Below, in pieces: positions 36,859-48,969 of a stretch of DNA of 64,000 bases; position 1 is the first letter of the stretch, and each line of letters begins with the position of its first letter. Both the position numbers and the translations under genes were made by a program. The stretch spans positions 48,881,877-48,945,876 of the forward strand of contig OV121081.1 of the NCBI GenBank assembly GCA_921293015.1. Reading direction: 5' to 3'. Below the pieces are notes generated by a model. It made no database searches. It was not told the origin of the DNA and worked only from the letters and a program-made list of their open reading frames with translations. This stretch comes from Phorcus lineatus. Its lineage: Eukaryota; Mollusca; Gastropoda; Trochida; Trochidae.

Positions 36859-39800
36859 ATGAGTACGGAGTCAAACTATGAAGATGATTCTAGAAGACTG
36901 GAAGTAGTTAACGCAAAGTTGCATGAAATCAGCATGAACGACGATATTCAAATTTTGTTTGTGGCCAAAAGAGCGAAAAAGGTCAGCCGTTATCTTACTC
37001 GAACAACCACGCTTAAACTACACTTTCTAAATCAGTTTGTTTACAAGATTGCTTTAATAAATATTATGATCTCCTTTAATCTCAGTTCAGAGTTAATTAA
37101 AAATCAAACCTTAGTAGTTCAGCCGTTTTCAACTGTCCATAGGTTTTCCACTCCTTAGTTTTTCCACTTTGCTCACAGCAATTTTTTTATATCTCTAAGC
37201 CGTCTTAACTTTTTCATTCTTTATTACAGGTCAATTGAAAAGAATAATAAGTATTTCATTGCATTGATAGAAAGGTAAAGTGAGTGCCTATGTCCCCATA
37301 TGCCTTAAAATGACCAATTTTAACATAAAAAGCTTGCTCTTGTGCCTTTGACATAGTCTATACCAATATCAAAATCAATGCCATTTCGACTTTTCCCAAA
37401 TTTCGCAGTCTTACTTTATAATTGCAACCTGTTAACTTGGATTGTTAAAGTAGTGTTGTTACAAACTGTAAAAACAAAAAGCATCCAAAGCTTTTGCTAC
37501 AACATTTACAAATACAGGAATATAACTTTATTATTTGTGATTTCAGTTGTGAAAATAAGTATATGTTTAGAACACACGATGTAAATATGCTGGCATAGAG
37601 TTGTCAAAACAAGCAGATTATATTATATATTGTTTCAACAATAACAAACACAAGCGGTAGGTATACAGTTCTTGGAAAGTACACATGCTTTGAAACATAA
37701 TCATGTTCGGTATGAGTAGACATCGGCTTTGTAAATATTGGTTTAGTGTGATGTCAGAGTTATTCTTTCTGCTATAGATACATTTAACATCCACTGATTG
37801 CAACGGTTAGGTCATTGTACTCATCATAAGTAATTTCATCCTGCTAAATCAGCGTAATTGAATCCGTTAATCGAGCTCCTTCTATATATCCTGATCTCCT
37901 TTAAGCCAAAAGCCACGTATCGCTAGCTATCTAACCAGCCAATGAGACGACTCGCATTCAGCAACAGCGGCACAACCCGAATGGAAAATCCCTTTGAGTT
38001 TAAGAAAGTAGCTTCAAGCTGCTTGGTTAACGACATTTCATTGGCTGAAAAAATAACAGGTGAGCACGAATATCAAGCCGTGCTAGCAGAACGAGGGATT
38101 AAGCACGAAGGAGATCAGGGAATATGGAAGGAGCTCGATCAGCGGATTCATACGCGCTGATGTAGAAGGATGAAGTAACTTAAAACGTACAACTTTCACG
38201 ATCAATTCCCTAAGTTGATGGTTTGTGAATCACCTTTTCTCATTTGTTACCACGAGATCAATTTATCGGAGATATTAATGCGACGATTGACGAATTGACA
38301 GCTTAGCATGAGTGTTGTCACCCACATTTAATTACCTGTCACTTTGTACAGCTAGTACACATCAACAAGTCCTTTCTTATCACATTAATTTTGTAAAACC
38401 ATATAGGCTTGTCATATGCCATACACTGACTGATGGAAATGTCTGGATATCGCAAGTATTTAATAATGGCAATTAGAAATAGGGTAAATGAGATCTGCAA
38501 GAATTCTTGGATAACAACTTTTTTATTTAGTCGAGGGGAGAAAGCCGAGTTGGTAAGCTGATATAAACGCTCAATATTGGCGGTTTTACCTGGGCGACTC
38601 GCTGCGAAATACACAATGTTGTCCCTAAAATAACGATGTTAATTTTATTGTAAAATTTACGTTTTATATGCTATTATTAACATATGCTTTCTCCTTCCTT
38701 AGTTTGAATTTGTGTTTAACTGTGTATCAAGTTTGGTAAAAGTATCTTGAATAGATTGAGAGGAATCCTCTAGGAAAACAGGCTAAAGGAGACATTGCTT
38801 AAGTCAGGTTTCATGGAAACCGCGAACAATAAAATTCAGATTTTGGTCTGACCTATTGATCATGGCTGCAATGTGTATAACGTTTGGTGAAGGAATAGTT
38901 TGAGAGATATGAGGTAAACAGTCCCATCTAGAGGCCCTTCCAGCCAACTAAAGCACAAAGATGGATTCTGTGGGAGTCTAGAGGCCAGAGAGTTCGTGTC
39001 AAGGATTGCCCTATACTTCCATGTCGAGCGAAGCACATTAAATTTTGTTAATTCCAGCCAACACGTTATAAACTATGGCTGAAAAGTGTAAATAGGAATA
39101 TAGGCATACAACATTATTAGGTCTTCAGACGAAAGTCAGAAGACCTACTGTTATTATCCTGATTATTATTCTTCTTCTTCTTATTCTTATTATTATTATT
39201 ATTTTCCACGATTGTGTGCCCGCTCTAGCTCTAAAACTACTGATGCAAATTCAACGGAACTGTCAGAATTGCCCACAAGGCAATCCTAGTTATACTTGTA
39301 AATGACAGAAACACTTTTAGACAGAGAAATTGTTTAAAACACAAATACGTTTCACAATAACAAATAGGATAACAAGAGTAATACACACAGCTAAGGTGTG
39401 GTGGACTTGTCAACTCATAGGAAAACTGCGTGGGGACATAGCCTATCATGCACATTTTCAAAGATATTTCTGTCATTTTAGATTACTGATTAAGCCCTCC
39501 TTCTCATATTAAACGAATCACAACCACTAAGATTAAATGGGACAGTAGCAATACAAATGGACTAAACGGACGTCATAGAAGACTGACAAGTGTTTTCACT
39601 CGTAACTACATATATGGCTTCATGATATTAAAGGCGTTTCATCAATTCTTTCAGCACGTCCACTTTAAAGAAAGTCAATGTACACAAGATTTCTATGGTA
39701 TTCGTTTTTTTTGTATTGGTGCTGATATGCATGATTGTACATGAAAAATATTGAATCAGTTGCTTTACAGAGCATTTACAAATTAGTTCTAGTATGACAT

Positions 39801-40521
39801 CATATAAATATCTACGAGTCATACTTAGCTATTGATTTTTAAGTTTTAAAGTTAACCTTTGACAAAGTTTTAGAATTTAAAATTCAATAGTGTTGATAAT
39901 GATACTGGCATTGCCTTTTACACTTGTGCAGAGGATCTATAGTAATCGTTTATGTTTTTATTCTGTAATGAATATTTTTCTAACCATATTCAAGGTTATT
40001 TTAATACATTGAATAGTTATCAATTGTGATTTTTTTTAACGTATTAAAATGGTATACAGGCCTTTTATATAACAGATTAACTAACAAAAATTAACTGTTT
40101 GACTGATTTAAAGTATCTTTGAGTGAGTTATTTTTAGCGTCGCTTTGGAAATACTAGTATTTGTCAAGAGTTACCAAATTCATAAGGGATAAATTCCTAT
40201 TACATACACCTTTTTATGAACACAAGAAAAAATGTGCACCTGTCCTATCAGTAATGTGGGTTATTTGGTTACCAGGTGAGTGGGTGAAGCCATATTCATA
40301 TAAGTGAAGATTTTGTATTTCTAGATTTTTAAAGCTATCAAATTGTGTCAAATCAAATCATTATGAAATTGAGTTTATTGTATTTATTGTTTCGTATCAA
40401 TGTATTTGTATGTTATCATTGCAAGTTAAAACTATTATTTGTGACTGATCTCGTCTCATTCAAATATCAAATTTCAAAATCTCATTTCCTTCTCGTAGAA
40501 CAGGAAGCCAGAGAACCGTAG
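36859..40521 (+). CDS. Putative small three-exon gene, unknown function (88 residues)
   Basis: Proposed coding exons 36859-36981, 37939-38059 and 40499-40521 join in frame (phase 0, then phase 1) and end at TAG. Exon 1 gives MSTESNYEDDSRRLEVV and later ILFVAKRAKK, with the rather weak donor GTCAGC. Exon 2 has acceptor ATCTAACCAG and the good donor CAG|GTGAGC; it reads PMRRLAFSNSGTTR, ENPFEFKKVASSCLVNDIS, LAEKIT. Exon 3 adds EQEAREP. The product would be hydrophilic, rich in charged residues, with a basic patch across the first junction (AKRAKK-PMRR) that could be a nuclear-localisation-like sequence. No signal peptide or membrane segment is visible. I do not recognise the family. It starts about 1 kb past the likely ORP poly(A) site, same strand. 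The reading rests on coding-like composition and matching phases only. Confidence 0.35.
38803..38918 (-). repeat. Single diverged monomer of the 170-bp tandem element
   Basis: The reverse complement of the 13.4-kb monomer can be followed through it: TTTCATGGAAAC, AATAAAATTCAG, TTTTGGTCTGACC, TGATCATGG, GTTTGGTGAAG and GAGATATGAGG come in the right order. It lies in the proposed intron 2 of the putative small gene. Confidence 0.6.
39117..39300 (+). repeat. AGGTCTTC-hairpin repeat with CTT/ATT-rich microsatellite
   Basis: AGGTCTTCAGACGAAAGTC followed by AGAAGACCT forms a hairpin, then a stretch of ATT/CTT trinucleotides to about 39205. This arrangement resembles a dispersed repeat type I associate with marine invertebrates; the family name is not established here. 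The 3' boundary is uncertain. Confidence 0.45.
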
Positions 40522-42454
40522 GTGGATATCAAATAACGGAAGAAGAAAGTGGGGGAAGACAGAAAACTAAAACTTTGTGAACAAATACGAATCTTCTGTA
40601 ACGGAAAGTATATGAACTGTTGTAAAACAGTTTCAAAATGATAAAAGAAAAATTCGTGTCTGAAGTCTCCAGTGTTTCATCTATTTCATGACAACGAAAC
40701 ACAAGATTTATGGATATCCAACTTCTTTTTTTAATATATTTAAGTATACATGTAGCTCCTCATACCATTTTTAAGCATTCTTCTTCTCGAAGCGGGCAAG
40801 CGTGTCAATGGTCTTGACAGACACGTCTCCATGTAGACAGTCAAATGTATGATCATATTGTTTCGTAAAGGAACAAGAAACGAGAAATTAACAACTACTT
40901 AAAATCGAGGCTGAAATTGTCTATTCAACCTACATCGATATCGATGATATTTTCTAGTTTACAATAAGGATCTGATAAACAATTTACTTTGACAACAGAG
41001 CAGAAAGAGAGATAAGCTGCTAATTGACAGAATGATCTGGTCAGTCATTATACTCGTTGCTAGGACCATTTGGCTGCCGTAAACCTGGGTATTTCTGAGT
41101 GTGTACCCCTCTAATAGAAAGAGAACATTCAATATCACCATGATAGCTAATGTAAATAAATTTTTATCGACAGTCCCATTCTATGTTACCTAATATAATT
41201 ACTTAGATACAATTAATGATTAAGATGTACATTTGATTAGATTGCATTAGAGCCATAGTAATGTGTTATTTTCACAAAATACAAGACCCTTTTTTGAAAC
41301 AATCCAGTTTTGTAAACGTTTTCAACATTCGACAGGGAATATGAATAAGCATCCAAGTAGACCAATCACTGTTTCACAGTGGAGGATCCAGAGTTCAGGG
41401 GGTTATGTCATCTCGTAGCTGTGTTTACGAAGATGATGTCGGTGTAAACAGCACTCCTTAAATGTTTCAGCTCTACATTATTATGATCATTCACTATTCA
41501 TTTCAATGAAAATGACACATTAATGATTATTTCGGGCTATGTGTCAATCAATGACCTTCGGTTTAAATCGAAATGGTCCGACTTGTCATCAAAATCCCTT
41601 CATTTTACTGGAATCATAGATGTAATGGTTTTGCATGAGTAAACCTTGTGCAGCGTTGAATGTTTCCCTTTTTGTAATGAAATCACTGAACACTTTTATT
41701 GGTTGTTGCTTAAATACAAAAATGTAAAATAATCACAATCGACATATTTTACTGAATCTATCATCTATGGACACACGCTACTTGATCCTGATATACCTAA
41801 ATCATCATGATGCAAACAGTGTTTATTACGTGTTGATATAAGTGACGCTTTTGATACGTTGCTGCCGGTGTCAATGTGATCAGCAAGACTCCTATGAACA
41901 AAATCGAAGCGGAAGGAGAAGGTTAAAAGTTCATATCTGATAAGATTTGACTAGCCAACGTTAGTTGTGATGAACATCTCAAGCCATTACAATCCCTCCC
42001 CGGTACAGAGAGGATCAGAGTAATGCATGTTGATCAAAGAGGAGATTGGAGGCGATGACTTACGACTTACTGACATGAGTATCGAGCCCCTAAGGTGACA
42101 TTCTTCAACTAGTTGTTTTTATCACAGAACGCGTTCGGGGTACGTTTTGACTGTTATGAATGCGTTCATTATGCTTCAACAAGTAGTTGATGTCTTTGTT
42201 CTGGTTACACTAAAAACTCGAAATAAATTAAAACGAATACAGATATACACAAAATGAAAATTCAAAAACACCTCCTCGTTTAAAAACGGAAACGGATTAA
42301 AATTGTCAATAAATTAAAAATTGAGATTTAAAAGATATCCAAAAAGGTCATTCAAAACTCCTTCTCGATAAAAAACGGAAACGGATTGATATTGTCAATA
42401 AATTAAGAATTGAGATTTAGAAGATATGTGCCCTTCTGAATGTCTTAAACAAGG
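40522..42454. other. No gene recognised; one local duplication
   Basis: AT-rich. Contains a two-copy tandem duplication at 42261-42430. I see no supported coding region. Confidence 0.5.
42261..42430. repeat. Two-unit tandem duplication, 90-bp period
   Basis: Units start TTCAAAA at 42261 and 42351. Both contain AACGGAAACGGATT, ATTGTCAATAAATTAA and TTGAGATTTA. Differences are few, so the duplication is fairly young. Confidence 0.8.
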
Positions 42455-42458
42455 TTAA

Positions 42459-42787
42459 AGAGCCACTCCGTGAGTTGTTGGAGTCTTATATGCCAAACTT
42501 AATCAATGGTCAATTTAATTTGATCGCGAAGTAACGACTGTTACCAACATTTTTTTAAAGCTTTTTGGTTTTTTACAATGACAATATGAAGGTAGAACGT
42601 CGCAATTATGATCGAAAAGCGGACAGTGGAGCGCGTTTAATAGTCAAAAGTAATTTTGGAGACTTATCTGAAACAGCCAGGAGGGCAGTTAGGAGTTCAT
42701 AGTGTTAGTTAGGTTATATAGTGTTAGTAAGGTTATGTAACTAGTATCCATGTATACGTATTTGTTCAGGTATGTCCTTTTTAGCTA
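42459..42787 (+). mobile_element. AGAGCCACTC MITE, 3'-truncated copy
   Basis: TTAA at 42455-42458, then AGAGCCACTCCGTGAG. Matches the full copy at 60134-60579 through GTTGTTGGAGTC, TCGCGAAGTA, CGCAATTATGATCGAAA and ACTAGTATCCATGTA, with a short extra repeat near 42710-42735. It ends where the GGCCGGAAAAGGCC element begins. Confidence 0.75.
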
Positions 42788-42960
42788 TTTAGGCCGGAAA
42801 AGGCCGACGGGCTCATGGCATGATAAGACGTCAAGTGTCCGTCCTTCCATAAACGGTTTTTTTTTACTTGTTCTCAAACACCACTAACCCTACGAATTCG
42901 AACTCTTGTGTAAAGACTGATTGCTAATAAGAATTCTCATTTATAGTTTTGGTGACTCTG
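42788..42960 (+). repeat. Hairpin-plus-GTCCGTCC repeat fragment
   Basis: GGCCGGAAAAGGCC hairpin, GGGCTCATGGCATG and TGTCCGTCC form the 5'-end arrangement of a tandem-monomer-like element. It seems to have cut the MITE at 42459. The 3' boundary is not clear. Confidence 0.45.
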
Positions 42961-43533
42961 TGGCCCCTATTAAAGACTAAATCATTCTCGCTTTCTCTAG
43001 AATCAAATGGCCTGGGATCTGATTTCCGGTGTACATATTACTGATCGTAACATAGATAATAGAGTTTGTCCCCGATCTTAAAACGGTCTTAGGGAATTTT
43101 TCCCCTTTCGCTTCCTTCTCTAGAAGTGAAATGTTCTTGATATGTGAAATCGTGTGTTCAGACTCCTTAGCTAATTTGGATAAAAAATAAATACTGATTA
43201 AAACAAAAGCATCGAACGTCTTCCCTGACATATTTCGAACTATATATTTTGAAGCTTTCCACCTCTCGGGCTAAACAAAAATGAATTTCTAAAAAGAAAA
43301 TCAAGAGAATTTATTTCACTTGTGAGAAAGGTCATACAACTGAAACCTTTTAGACCAGACTAGGAATTATAAAATAGATTTGATGATCACCTGGCCTCGG
43401 ATAAGGGACACACAAAAACATTACGCTTCTTTAACTGATGTTTTACTCCCAACCTTCATCTATATCAAGTACTGTGCTGTAAGCAACTGAATCATCCTAC
43501 CTTCAACAAGTTGTTCAGTGTATCAAGAAACAA
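42961..43533. other. No gene recognised
   Basis: An 84-codon minus-strand open frame (42977-43231) lacks recognisable features. Nothing else is seen. Confidence 0.45.
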
Positions 43534-44212
43534 GCATGGATACGGGTAAAAATAAAAATGCAAAGAAGTTGAAAACCCCAAAAGGCACATCTCCGCATGA
43601 TTCCCGTTGCACATACCAAATTTCGTCGAGATAGGTCTCACCGTTTTGGAGTTGTGCTCCGGAAACGAAATCCTACATTTCATTTCCATGGAAACGGGTA
43701 AAAATAAAAATGCAAAGAAGTTGAAAACCCCAAAAGGCACATCTCCGCATGATGCCCGTTGCACATACCAAGTTTCGTCGAGATAGGTCTCACCGTTTTG
43801 GAGTTGTGCTCCGGAAACAAAATCCTATGTTACGTTTCCATGGATACGGGTAAAAATTAAAATGCAAAGAAGTTGAAAATCCGAAAAGGCACATCTCCGC
43901 ATGATGCCCGTTGCACATACCAAGTTTCGTCGAGATAGGTCTAACCATTTTGGAGTTGTGCTCCGGAAACAAAATCTTATGTTACGTTTCCATGGATACA
44001 GTTAAAAATAAAAATGAAAAGAAGTTGAAAACCCCAAAAAGGCACATCTCCGCATGATGCCCGTTGCACATACCAAGTTTTGTCGAGATAGGTCTCACCG
44101 TTTTGGAGTTGAGCTCCGGAAACATTATCGGGACGGACGGACGAACGGAAGGACGGACGGACGGGCGGAGACCATTTCAATATGCCCCGCCAACTACGTT
44201 GGGGCGGGGGAT
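43534..44212 (-). mobile_element. Tandem-monomer element, minus strand: four ~153-bp monomers, ACGG repeat, hairpin
   Basis: CATGGAAACGGGTAAAAAT-type starts recur at 43534, 43687, 43839 and 43991 (152-153 bp). They are followed by a GACGGACGG microsatellite (44129-44166) and the hairpin CCCCGCC ... GGGGCGGGGG at 44185-44210. Read on the minus strand this is hairpin, GTCC microsatellite, monomers: the same plan as 13336-15660. The monomers share AAAAGGCACATCT and TGCTCCGGA with that element, so the two are diverged relatives. Confidence 0.75.
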
Positions 44213-44469
44213 AAAAAGCAACCATTTTATGGGCATGGTCATGAGGGAGATATTCATTTACTTAATTCAACAGGTGCGCTCATCATGGAAAACATGCAAC
44301 TAGTTCTCCAACGCGTGAACGAGTTGACACAGACTGTGGTCGCGTTGTCGAGTCCCAACACGTTGTAGACCTGTACATTGTTGTAGATGATAATGTACTT
44401 AATGAACAATTGGAAATGAATTAAATAGTTTCTTTTTCAAGTACCTCCTGACACTTTTCAACAACTCGA

Positions 44470-44720
44470 GAATAATTTAGTCAAACGAACTAGTTGTACA
44501 AAATAAAAACGCGTTCTAGATATTTAGAACTATTTCCAGGAAGATTTAACTTGTTCTCATTCAGTTGCAAAGTTGCGATCAGCTTCCGTACGAAAAGCAT
44601 TACTACATTATGCAACAAAATGGTTCTTCATAAAGAAAATGTGTGTTAAACAACTCGGTAACAAGTTCTTGAGTGGTGATCGAGTTGTTGAAAACTTGAC
44701 CGAGTATGCGTATCATCAGT
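44470..44720 (+). repeat. Fragment of the AACNNGTT unit (left-arm orientation)
   Basis: AACGAACTAGTTGTAC, AACGCGTTCTAGATATTT and, further on, GATCGAGTTGTTGAAAAC parallel 47477-47720 and 54790-55130 in the same order. Confidence 0.6.
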
Positions 44721-47459
44721 TTGAACTTTATTTCATCCCTAAAGACTATACTGTCCATTTGCAAAGGTTTTTTTAGAGATTTATTTTAATCTTTATTACC
44801 ATGGTGGAAAAAAGAAAAAAACTTCTTGTCAAGGTCACTGCATTTAAAGAACAACTACTTGAGTATTACTCAAGATGAACATAGTGCAAATCTCCATTTT
44901 ATTCTCCATCTGTTCGTTGTGTATATATCCTTGATGTCATCCGCTAAAACCAACTCAGTAAGCACGAGGACCCCTCGAATAAAACAGCGTGAACGACATG
45001 TCACTAGTAGAGGAAATGAGGAACACGTTCTGCAAAGCGTGAACTAGTTGATGCAAGTTTGAACGCTACGCCTCGGAGACCCACGATTCAAACAGGAGGT
45101 GTATTGAGCGATACAACTCGGGAAGTGTGGGTATATCTAATACAAGTTGTATGTATGTTATAATTGGACTTTGACAGATGGAAACCACTTGTACATTTTG
45201 TAGATCTATTTGTTAGTTGTTGAGTACGTGGAATGAGTTGTATATGTGTGATTTAGTGAGTTGAAGCACAGGATGAGACGTAGAATTTATATATTTGTGC
45301 ATGTTAAGAGTGCGGAACGCGTTATACAAGCGTGATTTAGTTGTAGGGAGTGATAGCATATATCGAGTTGAACAAAGGTATAAATGTTGAAGATATGTGA
45401 ATTAGTATAAATAACGGCAAACTAGTTGTATATTTTTTATTTAGTTGTTGGCTTATCTTCAAGTTCTAAAAGTTGGATCTGCATGTTGTGAGTGCGAATA
45501 GCGTTGTAGACGTGTTATTAAGGTGTTGAAAGCATAGACTTTTTTGCATGTTCGAGGGTTATTAAGTTGTGAACGATTTGTAGAAATTTGAGTAAGTTGT
45601 TGCCTCAGCATTTGTGTACGTTATCGTGTACGTAAAAGGAGTTGTTTGAGAGAGATTTAATTGTAGAAAGCCTGGACATGATGTAAAGATGTGATTTAGT
45701 TTTCGAGAGCGTTGAACAACTTGTTCAAGTGATATTTAGTTGTTGGCTGAACATCGGCTCAGTGTATTTTTGAGGTCTTGCGATATTGCACCAAAATTAA
45801 ACTTAACTAAAACACATGAAGGAATTACCAAACACTGACGTGCATGTATCATGTTCATCACCCTGTATAGGGCAGCGAAGCCGAATTCCAACTGTATTGT
45901 TTTATATCATTGAAAAATTCAATAAACATAGCTTTTGAAGTTAAAGATTTCAAAAATGTAAATAATAGAAATATTGCAAGAGTGTGAAATAATCCCACAT
46001 AACTTTTGCCAAGCAATGATTGATTCAGCGCGAGTTACCGTATTTTGATGTGATGTGACGATTATTCATGACGCCACTATTACGGGTCGTCGAATACACA
46101 CGCGGTTGAAATAGAATAGAATCGGTATTAAGAAGTTATTACCCTCGGAAGTGTATCATATGACACTTACGAATCTCTTTCAAATGTGTATATAACCCGA
46201 GCGTGAATAAAAAAAATCTCACTCGTTTCGTAAAAATCTTACAACACACCTCCTCGGGTAATAATCTCTATATATTTAAGTAGCTCAAGAGTTACATTAA
46301 AAGGCTACTCCGAACGGAGAATAAGCATTTAAAATGGACGACATAAAATAATTTCTTCAATTTTAAATTTTAATAAAACCCGGAAAATAGTCTTAGGAAA
46401 GAAATCTTTGGTTTACATTTATCTCGACGCATGTCTACCTACATGTCGATATATCCTTTCAACTGCAATAAAACCTATACGTTTTTGTGACTTGGGTACA
46501 TGAGTTTTCCGTTCTGCAACGGAAACAAATTTCCTGGATGTGTTTCTATGCGAACGGAAACCAAAATATAGGTTTCATTAAATGAAATTTCCAAAAGGCT
46601 CAGCCACAAATTATCATTGTTCAATATGTTAATTTAACTAGGCCTTATGGTTTTATAGTTGAGAAAAGCTGAGACGGAGATAATTTAAATATGACCTGTC
46701 AGATTCGCTGTGTCTGGGGATGAAAAGTATAAGGACTTATATCCGTCACCAAATTCTTTTATGATAATCCTCATCAGGTAAGAACTCTGTACAGGCCTTT
46801 TGCTTCTGGAGCAGAAGATGAAAAAGACCCCGTAGAACATGGGATGAGAGTTATCAATATTGACCGAATAAATCCCACTAACGTTACCCAACGTAAAGAA
46901 GTGTATAACTCTAAAAACGAAACAATGCAATTTTCAATTTCTCCTGTGCCCTAAACTGTTGAACTAATTGAGCGAGACGATGAACAAGTCCAGAAAGGCA
47001 TGAACTAGTTGCTGAAAGTCCGGAAAATCCCATTGTTGATTTTAGCTGGTAAAAAGCAAATTTTGCAAACACTCTTTGAATTTTAGATATCGCTACTATT
47101 TATCAAATCATTTATTTTATGTTTTGAGAAGAAAATATAAGTATAACAAATCGAAAAGAGCTGCTGAATTTACATTTTCTTTTAATTCAAAAGAATCATC
47201 AAAGAATGGTAAGCTGTAACAATCAACAATACATTATTACTACAGTCACCCCGAAAAGTGCAACGGTGTTAAGATTCAACAAGAAACAAAAAGTTCACCA
47301 CATGTGCTCTCGTAAAATCGCGTTGAGGACTCGGAAGAATGTGAGCAAAGTTTGAATATTAATGACCACAGTAGGATAAAATAAGTTATTCCTTTCATAA
47401 GACATGTTTTATTTGTTTAAGAAATACGTTGGAACCTACCTTGTTGTTTTAAACAGACA

Positions 47460-47740
47460 TAGCTGACGACGTTGCGAACTAGTTGTAAAAAGTCATAGCG
47501 CGTTCTAGACATTTACAACTAGTTCTCGACATATCGAACTAGTTCTCCGAACATCTAACGAGTTGTGGATTTGTTGAAACCATTTGTTATAAACTTTGTA
47601 ATCATTAAGGAGAAATGATTCTTATTTAGTTTGATCTCATTAAAACTCGTGAACTAGTTGTATAGCGCTGATCGAGTTGTTGAAAAGTTTATCGAGTTGT
47701 ATCAGTGCGAACTGCCTTATACTTTGAAAGTCTTAACACG
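47460..47740 (+). repeat. Fragment of the AACNNGTT unit with five motifs at exact 20-bp steps
   Basis: GTTGCGAACTAGTTGTAAAA, AGCGCGTTCTAGAC, then three more motifs to 47564. CTCGTGAACTAGTTGTAT and GATCGAGTTGTTGAAAAG follow. Same orientation as 54790-55130. Confidence 0.7.
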
Positions 47741-47989
47741 ATGATCCAATAAACATCTCTCTAGTTCATTAAGTTACCTTAAATAATTCAGATCTGTTTT
47801 GGTAATTAGTTTAAGATTTAGATCTCGAACTTAACTTTTTTTTACTAGTCCTGAGTGAATGAATTCGAATCTATTATTTTAGCGTTCAATTGTTTTTTGA
47901 ACAATCATGTATCTACAATATCAATTCAGCATAAGAATTGCTTTTTATACTGTTCTTGATCAAAATCGTCACCAGAGAAAGAAGTTACT

Positions 47990-48370
47990 CTCAGCTTCTA
48001 ACAAAAGCAAGTTGTGAAAAACGTTTAACGCGTTGGATCGCGTTGTGGACTGTTTGTGATCAAGTTTTTGAGAGTTTCAAACGATTTGAACAAGTGTCAT
48101 TTTCTTGTTCAGTCCAAGGAACTAGTTTTACAAATAACTTTAAAATGTTCAATATGTGTAAGTCATTAAATGTTAGATAATTTAGTCAACGTCAACTCAG
48201 GGGCTCGATAGTTACTTCTAAGACAAATGAAACATGATTGATTGATTTAAATATGCAATACGACCAGAGGTAGAACTCGTTCCGACTTTTCAACAACTAG
48301 TTCACAACTAGTTCACGCTCTCGCCGAACTAGTTGAACTGTTGTAGGACAAAAGAAGAAGTGTATCACTG
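47990..48370 (+). repeat. Two rearranged fragments of the AACNNGTT unit (right-arm orientation)
   Basis: 48050-48175 follows 60010-60130 (GATCAAGT ... TTCAGTCCAAGGAACTAG). 48220-48360 follows 58340-58870 and 51640-51790 (ACAAATGAAACAT, CTCTCGCCGAACTAGTTGAA, GGACAAAAG). Their order is swapped relative to the right arm, so rearrangement occurred. Confidence 0.6.
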
Positions 48371-48969
48371 AAATCAAGTGGGAGGGCTAATGAAAGCAAC
48401 CTTAAATGTTGTTGAACAGTTGCCGTTTTCAAGATAGAAAAAATAACTATCAGTCGTTGAAAATTCAGTCACTATCCCACTTTTATTGTGAAACATCAGG
48501 AGGTATTTCCATGCAAAGTCCATTTTCCTGCACTTTGTTCCGCGTGACGTCAATATGAAACTATATGTTCAACAAAATGATTACAAAAAGATAACTTATA
48601 TTATCTCACGAACAATCGGTCGTAAACATAGGATGTAAACATTCCATCATGATCACCGTCATTTTGTCTCTTGAATAATAACAATTGAATTGCGCTTTTA
48701 AAAACAATAGGTTAATTACAGCCAATGAAACAATGGAGTAACAGTTCACGTCCATTGCGCTTTTCCGTTTATAATCAACGCATTTTCATCTTTATTTGAA
48801 TTTTCTCGTGAAAAAGACCTCGACCCAATCACATTCATTTCAGCACACTACAGTTGAATTTTTATTATCTTCTGAGCATTTTTTAACGCCTCAGTGAAAG
48901 TTTTGTACAACGTTGCCCACTATCTTGTTTTCGCACAAAATGTTAGCGGCACTAGGTATTCAGAGGGTA

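Noticed and set aside
43492..44225. Several minus-strand open frames rich in CNGHHAEMC
   Set aside because: They recur with the 153-bp monomer and are translations of the repeat, not genes.
44054..44368. 104-codon frame running through the ACGG microsatellite
   Set aside because: Its first two thirds are repeat and hairpin sequence of the tandem-monomer element. Only the last part (44285-44368) is discussed, as a motif cluster.
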